Below are positions 42,016 through 49,900 of a stretch of DNA of 64,000 nt, in pieces. The position numbers were made by a program, and so were the translations under genes. Source of the stretch: Hymenobacter aquaticus (GTDB lineage Bacteria > Bacteroidota > Bacteroidia > Cytophagales > Hymenobacteraceae); the NCBI RefSeq assembly GCF_004765605.1, contig NZ_SRLC01000003.1, positions 434,001-498,000 on the forward strand. Reading direction: 5' to 3'. Every line of letters starts with the position of its first letter. The stretch's first letter is position 1. A model generated the notes under the pieces. That model saw only the letters and a list, made by a program, of their open reading frames with translations. It did not search any database and was not told the DNA's origin.

Positions 42016-43065
42016 CTATTCGGGGTCGGCTTCGCGACCCTTGCTGCCGAGCGTACGGGTTTCGGTGGGCTCGGTTTCGGCGGCTACCACGGCCACGCCG
42101 GCGGCGCTGAGCGTGTGCATTTCTGCGGGCTGCGTTTGCTGGCGCTGTTGCAGGAAGTAGAGGATAGCGCCGGTGAACAGCATCGAGAGCAGCACCAGGT
42201 ACCAGGGCATGCTCTCGGTGGAGTCGGGGTTGAAGTCGGGGCCGTTCCACTGGCGCTGCTGCACGTAGAGGAGCAGGAGCTGGAAGGCATTCTGGGTGAA
42301 GTGCGCCACCATCGGCACCAGGATGTTGCCGCTCCACTCGTAAAGGTAGCCCAGCACCAGGCCCAGCACGAAGCGCGGCACGAAGCCCAGAAACTGCATG
42401 TGAATGGCGCTGAAAATAGCGGCGGCCAGAAACACGCCCACGTGGCGCGACTTAAACCAGTCGATGAGGTTGCGCTGGAGTACGCCCCGGAAAAACAGCT
42501 CCTCGCTGATGGCCGGCACCACCCCAATCACCAGCAGGGCCACGGCAAAGCGAGTCGGCGAGTTGAAGCGCGTCAGGAAGGCCGTCATTTCTTTCAGCTC
42601 CTCCTCCTTTTCGCGGGCCCAGCTTTCGAAGCGCGGCAGCCAGGTAAAGCCCTTCAGCGAATCGGGCACGTGGGCATTGGTGTTCCACTCAATCAGGTAG
42701 GCCATGAAGGGCAGGCTCAGGATGATGAGGGCGGCGGCGGCCACAAACCAGAGCAGCGCGACCGGGCGGCGGGGCATAAAGTACTCCAGGGCGGAGCGGC
42801 CGGTGAGCCACACCAGCCCCAGGGCCGCGCCGGCCAGCATAATAAACAGCGTAAGGCCCTGGCTGAGCATCAGTACGCCCCAGGCCTGGGGGTAGCCCTG
42901 CGGGTTCTGGGCCACGCTGCTCATCTCGACCAGCCCCACCCCGAAGAACAGATTGCTGAACACGGCGGTAAGAAAGCCGGCAACGCAGAAGGTGGCCAGC
43001 GCGAGCACCAGCAGCAGCAACAGGTTCGCAACCGGGTGCAAACGACTGGACACGAAACCTTTCAT
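42016..43065 (-). CDS. CPBP-family intramembrane metalloprotease
   Basis: This ~349-aa polytopic membrane protein of the CPBP/Rce1 (ABI) family carries the EExxxR motif at Glu188-Glu189-Arg193 (SEELFFRG), a His at 222 (FSAIHMQF) and HFTQNAFQ near the end, as expected for the glutamic-type active site. The first ATG of the conserved part is at 43065 (MKGFVSSRLHPV); the frame is open upstream but overlaps dusB's 5' region. The substrate is unknown. It precedes cdsA by about 117 bp. Confidence 0.88.
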   Translation of the reverse strand: MKGFVSSRLHPVANLLLLLVLALATFCVAGFLTAVFSNLFFGVGLVEMSSVAQNPQGYPQAWGVLMLSQGLTLFIMLAGAALGLVWLTGRSALEYFMPRRPVALLWFVAAAALIILSLPFMAYLIEWNTNAHVPDSLKGFTWLPRFESWAREKEEELKEMTAFLTRFNSPTRFAVALLVIGVVPAISEELFFRGVLQRNLIDWFKSRHVGVFLAAAIFSAIHMQFLGFVPRFVLGLVLGYLYEWSGNILVPMVAHFTQNAFQLLLLYVQQRQWNGPDFNPDSTESMPWYLVLLSMLFTGAILYFLQQRQQTQPAEMHTLSAAGVAVVAAETEPTETRTLGSKGREADPE

Positions 43066-43135
43066 AGGGGGCAGGCGGTTACGGAAACTTGGAAGAGTCG
43101 TAAATTTGCGCAAATTCCTGTAATAGCCTTCTTCT

Positions 43136-44125
43136 GTGGTACACATCCGCGACCTTGCCCTGCCCGATTTTCCCTTGCTGCTCGCCCCGATGGAGGACGT
43201 CTCCGATCCGCCGTTCCGGGCCGTGTGCAAAGCCAATGGGGCCGATTTGATGTACACCGAGTTTATTTCCTCGGAAGGCCTGATCCGGGACGCGGCCAAA
43301 AGCCGCAAGAAGCTCGACGTGTTCGACTACGAGCGGCCCATCGGCATCCAGCTCTTCGGCTCCGACGTGGAAACCATGGGCGAGTGTGCCCGCATCAGCA
43401 CCCTGGCCGGCCCCGATTTGATTGACATCAACTACGGCTGTCCCGTGAAGCAAGTAGCCTGCCGGGGTGCCGGGGCGGCTCTGCTGCGCGACATTCCGAA
43501 GATGGTGCAGATGACCTCGGCCGTGGTGAAAGCCACCCACCTGCCCGTGACGGTGAAAACCCGACTGGGCTGGGACGAAAACACGCTGAACGTGGAGGAA
43601 GTGGCCGAGCGGCTCCAGGACATTGGCATTGAGGCCCTCACCGTGCACGGCCGCACCCGGGTGCAGATGTACAAGGGTGACGCCGACTGGCGCCTGATTG
43701 CCAAAATCAAGGAAAACCCGCGCATCAAAATCCCGATTTTCGGCAACGGCGACATCGACTCGCCCGAAAAAGCGGTGGAGTACAAAAACCGCTACGGCGT
43801 GGACGGCGTCATGATTGGGCGCGCCAGCATCGGCTACCCCTGGATTTTTCGGGAAATCAAGCACTTCGTGGCTACCGGCGAAAAGCTGGCCCCGCCCACG
43901 GTGGAGGAGCGCGTGGCCATGTGCCGCATGCACTTCGAGAAAAGCATCGAGTGGAAAGGTGAACGGTCGGGCATTCTGGAAATGCGCCGCCATTACGCCC
44001 AGTATTTCCGCGGCCTGGAAGGCGCCAAGCAGTGGCGCATGCGCCTGGTCGACACCTACTCGGTCGAGGAGATATACGCTATCCTGGCCGAAATTTCGGC
44101 CGCCGAGCCCGTGCTGGTCGGGTAA
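43136..44125 (+). CDS. dusB: tRNA-dihydrouridine synthase
   Basis: This 329-aa flavoenzyme reduces uridines in the tRNA D-loop. It starts with GTG at 43136 and shows LAPMEDVSDPPFRAVCKANG, the catalytic Cys in INYGCPVKQVACRGAGAALL, VKTRLGWDEN, LTVHGRTRVQMYKG and GVMIGRASIGYPWIF. The wording favours DusB; DusA/C are not excluded. It is divergent from the CPBP gene (71 bp). The REP-like copy 2 follows it. Confidence 0.93.
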   Translation: MVHIRDLALPDFPLLLAPMEDVSDPPFRAVCKANGADLMYTEFISSEGLIRDAAKSRKKLDVFDYERPIGIQLFGSDVETMGECARISTLAGPDLIDINYGCPVKQVACRGAGAALLRDIPKMVQMTSAVVKATHLPVTVKTRLGWDENTLNVEEVAERLQDIGIEALTVHGRTRVQMYKGDADWRLIAKIKENPRIKIPIFGNGDIDSPEKAVEYKNRYGVDGVMIGRASIGYPWIFREIKHFVATGEKLAPPTVEERVAMCRMHFEKSIEWKGERSGILEMRRHYAQYFRGLEGAKQWRMRLVDTYSVEEIYAILAEISAAEPVLVG

Positions 44126-44154
44126 CGCCAGAGCAGTTTTTTTATCCTGTGAGT

Positions 44155-44250
44155 GTCATGCTGAGCGAAGTCGAAGCATCTCGCGCGCTGATGTTGGGTT
44201 GGTACTTCCAACGTCAGCACGCGAGATGCTTCGACTTCGCTCAGCATGAC
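44155..44250. repeat. REP-like palindrome, copy 2
   Basis: 43-nt arms at 44155-44197 and 44208-44250 pair at all but two positions (one C-A, one G-U) around a 10-nt loop. The arms begin GTCATGCTGAGCGAAGTCG and contain ATCTCGCG followed by CTGATGTTGG or its variant. Located between dusB and the EamA gene; a RAYT gene lies 2 kb away. Confidence 0.85.
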
Positions 44251-44297
44251 GTTCTTTTTTATCCTGTTCCGCTCTTTTTCCGCTTTTCCCGCCCCGC

Positions 44298-45260
44298 ATG
44301 CCCCCCACCCCTACCGCCCCGGCCGTTACGGCTGCTCCCGAGGCTGCTCCGGTAGCCTCGCCCCCACCCCACCGCACGCCGGCCTCGGCCTGGGTGCTGC
44401 TCTTCACGCTGGCTACTATCTGGGGCACGTCGTTTATTCTGATGAAGAAGGGCCTGGTGGTGTTTTCGGCTATGGAGCTCGGGGCCGCGCGCGTCACGGT
44501 GGCCAGCCTGATTCTGCTGCCGTTTGCCCTGAAGCACCTGCCCCAGCTGGAGCGCAGCCGCGTGAAGTGGCTGGTGCTCAGCGGCGTGGTCGGCACCCTG
44601 ATTCCGGCTTTCCTGTTTGCCTACGCCGAAACCAAGCTGGCCTCGGGCCTGGCCGGCGTGCTCAATGCCCTGACGGCCGTGTTTACCCTGCTGGTCGGCG
44701 CCATGTTTTTCGGGCAGAAGCTCACGCCGCTGCGGGTGCTGGGCATCGTGCTGGGCCTGGTGGGCACGGTGGTGCTGATGCTGCTGGGCGGCAGCGGCGG
44801 CGCGGCCACGCCCAGCGGGGAGGGCAACGCCTGGTATGGCCTCTACATCGTGCTGGCCACGGCGGGCTACGGGGTGAGCGTCAACGTCATCAAGAACCGG
44901 CTGCACGGTATTCCACCGCTGGCCGTCACGGGCCTGCTGCTGCTCTACATCGGCGGCCCGGCGCTGGTGTATCTGCTGGTCGGCACCGGGTTTCTGCACA
45001 AGCTGGCTACCGTGCCCGGGGCCTGGACGGCTTTCGGCTACATTGCCCTGCTGGCTACCATGAGCACGGCCGTGGCTATGGTACTGTTCAACAAGCTCAT
45101 TCAGCAGTCCACGGCGCTGTTTGCGGCTTCCAACACCTACATCGTGCCCATCATGGCCCTGGCCTGGGGCGTGCTCGATGGCGAAGCCTTTAACCTCTGG
45201 CACCTGCTGGGCATGGTGATTATCCTGGTGAGCGTGGCCATTATTCACCGGGCCAAATAA
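44298..45260 (+). CDS. EamA/DMT-family transporter
   Basis: This 320-aa inner-membrane protein has ten hydrophobic segments in two EamA halves. The first includes FTLATIWGTSFILMKKGLVV and MELGAARVTVASL; the second, after the SGGAATPSGEGNAWYG linker, includes AVAMVLFNKLIQQSTALFAA and VLDGEAFNLWHLLGMVIILV. These proteins export or import small metabolites; the substrate cannot be predicted. Start ATG at 44298. Its stop is 30 bp from the convergent lpxR stop, with no clear terminator between. Confidence 0.92.
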   Translation: MPPTPTAPAVTAAPEAAPVASPPPHRTPASAWVLLFTLATIWGTSFILMKKGLVVFSAMELGAARVTVASLILLPFALKHLPQLERSRVKWLVLSGVVGTLIPAFLFAYAETKLASGLAGVLNALTAVFTLLVGAMFFGQKLTPLRVLGIVLGLVGTVVLMLLGGSGGAATPSGEGNAWYGLYIVLATAGYGVSVNVIKNRLHGIPPLAVTGLLLLYIGGPALVYLLVGTGFLHKLATVPGAWTAFGYIALLATMSTAVAMVLFNKLIQQSTALFAASNTYIVPIMALAWGVLDGEAFNLWHLLGMVIILVSVAIIHRAK

Positions 45261-45289
45261 AGCCTCAGCAACCGGCCAGGTCAACCATT

Positions 45290-46255
45290 TTAAAACGCCA
45301 CGCCCAGCCCAAACTGCACCCAGCTGTGGTGGCGGCTGCCGCGAAATTCGGGCGTAATCCAGACGGCGGAGGTGCGGAAGCTCAGGCCGCCGTAGGCCGC
45401 TACCAGGCTGACCGTGCCCTGGGCTACTACCCGTTTCAGGTCGGCGGCGGCCAGCGTGTACGGACTGCGGCGGTTCAGCAGGCCGCCCTGCATGGTGGCG
45501 TTGTAGCCCACCACGCGGCTTTCGGCCTGCCCGGTGGCGTACAGCTGAAATCGTTGCAAGCCAGTCCGGTTTGCCCGCGAAGCCAGCCCCAGGTTCTGGA
45601 AATAGGGGTTCATCTTGCCCAGGCGCAGCAGCAGGCCAGCCCCGGCAAACGTGTTGAGCGTACCCACCGAGGCTTGCCCCTGCCCGATCAGCTCCGCGGC
45701 TTTGCCCAGGCCCAGCAGGCGCTGCTCCAGCAGGGCTTCGTAGCCCAGCACCAAGTCGTTGCGAATCTGGTAATCCCAGCCGCGGGGGGTGGGCGCGTCG
45801 ATCAGCGCGTGCACTTTGGTCTGGAAGCCCTTGGCGCCCACGGCCGGCCCGATAAGTCCCAGGTTCAGGCCGGAAGTCAGGCGGCGGTGGCGGGCCGTAG
45901 CCACCCGGTAGAGCGTGGCGTAGATGTAGGACGCGTAGGGCCGGTCGCCGCGCCGGATGGTGTCGTCCTGGATGCGCAGGGGCGTGAATCCGTCGTAAAA
46001 CAGCTTCACGCCGTGGTGCCGCACGCTGCCCGCCGGCCCCGGCAGCAGCACCTTGTTCACCGGCGACCGGCCGAAAACCGGCAGCACCAGGTTCAGCGTC
46101 ATGCCCTGGGTGAAGTAGTAATCGGTGCGAAAAAAGGCGTCGTTGGCGAAGGTGTAGAACAGCAGCCGGTCGGGGCTGAGGCTGTCGGCGGTTTGCGCCG
46201 TAGCTCGACTTTGCAGCAAGGACAGCAGCAGGAAAACGACCAGGGAAAGGCGCAT
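45290..46255 (-). CDS. lpxR: Lipid A deacylase LpxR-family outer-membrane protein
   Basis: This ~321-aa protein has a signal peptide (MRLSLVVFLLLSLLQSRATA) and then FYTFANDAFFRTDYYFTQG, where the N-D-x-F-x-x-T-D signature is that of LpxR, and GDRPYASYIYATLYRVA, another conserved LpxR segment. The C-terminus ends in Phe (HHSWVQFGLGVAF), as a barrel should. LpxR removes the 3'-acyloxyacyl chain from lipid A. ATG at 46255 gives a clean signal; an ATG at 46276 would add seven residues. It lies 39 bp downstream of the RAYT gene. Confidence 0.88.
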   Translation of the reverse strand: MRLSLVVFLLLSLLQSRATAQTADSLSPDRLLFYTFANDAFFRTDYYFTQGMTLNLVLPVFGRSPVNKVLLPGPAGSVRHHGVKLFYDGFTPLRIQDDTIRRGDRPYASYIYATLYRVATARHRRLTSGLNLGLIGPAVGAKGFQTKVHALIDAPTPRGWDYQIRNDLVLGYEALLEQRLLGLGKAAELIGQGQASVGTLNTFAGAGLLLRLGKMNPYFQNLGLASRANRTGLQRFQLYATGQAESRVVGYNATMQGGLLNRRSPYTLAAADLKRVVAQGTVSLVAAYGGLSFRTSAVWITPEFRGSRHHSWVQFGLGVAF

Positions 46256-46294
46256 AGCAGAAGGTAAGGTGGTCATTGGCTGCCGCTCGAAGCG

Positions 46295-46927
46295 TCACGC
46301 AAAGCCGGGCGCAAGGTAGCAGTAGGGCCAGTCCAGCCACCGGCCGATTTTCCCCGCCCGTTCCGCGTTGCGGCCCACGTAGGCCACGAGGCGGAGCAGC
46401 TCGCCGGAGTCATGTACGGCGTAGTCGTAGCTGCCGGTTTGCCAGAAGTCGGCCTCGGCAGGGAGCTGCCCGCGCAGCACGCGGCGGCACTGGGCGGCGG
46501 TGCGCTGGTGCAGCAGCTGCAAGGATTTATAGAAGGAAGCGCCGCTGCCCGCCGGCAGGTGCAGCACGGCATGCGCATGGTTGGGCAGCAGGGCAAAGGC
46601 CAGCACCCGAAAGCCCTGCTCTTCCAGCAACATTAGCTCAGCGGCAATTATATCGGCTATTCTTTCTTTTTCCAGGAACGCCGGCCCCACCGTTGCCGCG
46701 TCCAGCAGGGCATCGAAACCGGCGAAAAACACCTTCTCGGCGCGGCGACGGGCAGTTTCCTGCGCGGCGACGTCGGGGAGCTGCCGGGCCGCTTCCTGCG
46801 CCGCCTGCCGCTGCTGGTGCAGCTCCCGAAATGCCCGCGTCGGCACCGAGCCCGCCAGCCGAAACGTAACGAAAATGGTTTCTCCGGCCGGTAGATCTGG
46901 TGCGTTTTCAAAATTCATATCATTCAT
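46295..46927 (-). CDS. REP-associated tyrosine transposase (RAYT)
   Basis: This 210-aa Y1/HUH single-strand transposase domain has His117-x-His119 in LLPNHAHAVLHL (the metal-binding HUH) and a nucleophile candidate Tyr183 in RLVAYVGRNAERAG. FWQTGSYDYAVHDSGELLRL is the typical preceding segment. An N-terminal extension TIFVTFRLAGSVP also fits. RAYTs mobilise or act on REP palindromes; two REP-like palindromes are present in this window. The gene's own flanks show no clear REP, only a short AT-rich near-palindrome at 46935-46955. ATG at 46927 or 46918. Confidence 0.88.
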   Translation of the reverse strand: MNDMNFENAPDLPAGETIFVTFRLAGSVPTRAFRELHQQRQAAQEAARQLPDVAAQETARRRAEKVFFAGFDALLDAATVGPAFLEKERIADIIAAELMLLEEQGFRVLAFALLPNHAHAVLHLPAGSGASFYKSLQLLHQRTAAQCRRVLRGQLPAEADFWQTGSYDYAVHDSGELLRLVAYVGRNAERAGKIGRWLDWPYCYLAPGFA

Positions 46928-46964
46928 AATTTTCTGATTAATAATTGTTAATAACTAAACCTAA

Positions 46965-49900
46965 CTACCCAGCCGGCTGCAGCACCCCGTTGGATTCCCG
47001 CAGCCGCCCCTGGTCAACCAGCTGCTGCACGGCCGCGTCGATCTGCTCCCGCATTTCCTCGCTGGGGCGGGCAAAGCCCAGCAGCCGCGCCGCGGGCAGC
47101 ACCACCGCGCTGCGCTCCAGGGCAAAGCTGTGCCGCACGATAGTCAGCAGGGCCTGGGCTAGTTCTTCGGGGGCCACGAAATGCAGCTTGCGCGACGCGG
47201 CCGGCAGGGCGCTTCGGTCGCGCAGGGGCACGGCGGCGGCCGTCATGGCCGGGGCCCACAGGAAGGCGCCCTCGGGCCGGATGTGGCGCAGGTTGCCGGC
47301 CAGCCGCACGGCATCGGCCACGCTTTTCCGAATCCGGACCCCGACCTGGGTGGCCCCGGTAGCCAGGGCAATGCGGCGCGTCACCTCGTCGAGGTGCACC
47401 GGGCTTTCCACGGCCACGACCTGGGCCACCCAACCCGCCAGCCGCGCCATCGGGTGCTGGTGTACTTCCTGCTGCCGGGCGGCGGCTGGGAGCTGGGCCA
47501 GCTGGTAGGGCTCGGCCAGCGGCACCGGGCCACTGGGGGCCGCTTCCCGCGTTATTCCCACCGGCTCCTCGGAGTCTTCTGCCGCTGCTACCGCTGCTGC
47601 TGGCTCTTGCTCCCGGGCAGCCGGGCGGCGGGCGGCCTCAATGACCTGTACCACCCGCTCGGTTTCCCGGGCCGGGTCCCGAAACCAGTCAGTGCTCCAG
47701 ATGCGGTGCAGCTGCCAGCCCACGTTTTCGAGCACCTGCTGGCGCAGCCGGTCCCGGTCGCGGGCCGAGCGGGCGCTGTGGTACATGGCCCCGTCGCACT
47801 CGATGCCGAGCAGGTAGCGGCCCGGCTGGTCCGGGTCGACAACGGCCAGGTCGAGGGAGAAGCCCTGGGAGCCGACCCGGGGGCGCACGGTGTAGCCGCG
47901 GGCGGTGAGGGCGCGGTGCACGGCCTCTTCGAAGGGCGACTCCAGGGCCCGGCCCGTGTTCTGGTTCTGGTTGAGTACGCCGCGCTGGGCAAAGTGGAGA
48001 AAGGTCTTCAGCGCCGCGACGCCCTTGGCTTTGGTGCGGGCCAGGTCGAGGTCGTCGGCCGCGAAGTTGGTAAACACTTCGCAGCGCTGCTTGGCGCGCG
48101 TAATGAGCACGTTGAGCCGCCGCTCCCCGCCTTCGCCATTCAGGGGCCCGAAGCTCATGCTCAGGGAGCCTTCCCGGGTGCGGCCGTAGCCGAGGCTGAT
48201 CAGAATCACGTCCCGCTCGTCGCCCTGCACGTTTTCAAGGTTTTTCACGAAGAACGGCTCGTGCGGGTGGCGGTTAAAGAAGTCCTCGGTTTCGGGGTGC
48301 TGGCGGCGCAGCTTTTCCAGGGCATCCTCAATAGCCTGGCGCTGAGCCATGCTGAAGGCCACCACCCCCAGCGTGAGGCGGGGCGTGGTGCGGGCGTGGT
48401 GCAGCACGGCCTGGGCCACGGCGGCAGCTTCCAGCGGATTGGTGCGGGTGGTGCCCCGCTCGTAGTAAGTAGCCGGCAGGTGATGGTAGACCAAGCCCAG
48501 CTGCCCCTGCCCGCCGGGGCTGGGGAAGACGACCAGTTTATCCTCGTAGAACAGGTGGTTGGAAGGCGTAATCAGCGACTCGTGCTGGCTGCGGTAGTGC
48601 CAGCGCAGCATCCGCTCGGGCATTTGCCGGGCCTTGCACAGCTCCAGAATGCTTGGCACGTCGGCCGTGACGTTTTCCTCGTCGGCTTCCTCCCCGGCCC
48701 CGGTGAGCGAGTCGAAAAAGGAAGTGGGCGGCAGCTGCTTCGAGTCGCCGACGACCACCAGCTGCCGGCCGCGGGCAATGGCCCCCAGCGCATCCACGGG
48801 CTTTACCTGCGAGGCTTCGTCGAACACCACCAGGTCGAACTCCACCGCGCCCGGCGGCAGGTAGCTGGCCACCGACAGCGGCGACATCATGAACACCGGC
48901 TTGATGGCCTGAATGGCGCGGCCGGCCTGCTGCATGAGCTTGCGCAGCGGCAAATGGCGGGTTTTCTTGGCAAACTCATTGCGCAGCAACAGCATCTGCC
49001 CGCTGGCCTGGGCATTGGGCAGCTGATTAAAATGCTGCTGCATAGCCCGCACCCGGTTGTGGTAGAGCGAGTCTTCGTCGGCTGCCCGGAAGCGGGCCGC
49101 CATTTCCTCGTGGCTGGCCCGCTCAAACTGCCGCAGGGCCGGGTGCTGGGCATACGCCTGCTTCTGCAGATACTCCAGCCACGTCTGACGCACGGCGGCG
49201 GCCAGGTATTGCGCAGCAGGTTCCCAGGTTTCGGCCAGCCGCACCAGCTCGGGCAGGTTTTCGGCGGCAACGGCGGCGGCGACGTTGTTCCACTCAGTAG
49301 TCAGGCGCAGGGCGGGCACGTCGGTCAGCCAGGCGCTCAGGGTTTGCTCCTGGGCCGGGAATGGCTGAAATTCCAGGCGGCCGTCGGGGCCAAAGCGCCG
49401 GGCCTCGTTGAGCTGCAGGGCCGCCGTGAGGGCCTGCGTAGCGGCCCGGTGCCGGGCCAGGGCCGTTTCCAGCGTGGCCAGGGGCGCGGCAATACCATCG
49501 GCGCCCGACGCAACGGCCAGATACGGCAGCACCTCGGCCGGCAGCTGGCGCTGAGCAATACGTTGGTGAGTTAAACCCAGGTAGTCAGCCACTTTCCGTA
49601 GCGCGGGCCAGTCGGAGCGCAGCGCCTGCCAGGCCGGGCCAAACAGCGGGGCGGCCCACGGCGCGGCGGCCGCTATGGCCTGAGCGTAGCGGCGGCTTTC
49701 GTGAATGGCATCCAGCACGGGCAGCACCTCGGCCGCCGCGGGCAGCGGGCCGCGCCAGATGCTTTGCAGCCGCTTTCTGGCCTGCCGGTAGTCGCCATTG
49801 AGGAATTTCCACCATTTGTCGCCGTAGCTCAGCAGGGCTGCCCGCTCGGCCAGCAGCTGTTGGCCCCAAGCTTCGGGCAGTAGCACCGCGTCGTATTGCT

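Noticed and set aside
44259..46340. A 693-codon minus-strand frame across the EamA and lpxR genes
   Set aside because: It runs through two well supported genes on either strand and has no domain content.
47181..49574. A 797-codon plus-strand open frame opposite the giant helicase gene
   Set aside because: The minus-strand gene shows helicase and nuclease motifs across the same DNA; the antisense frame is a GC-driven shadow.
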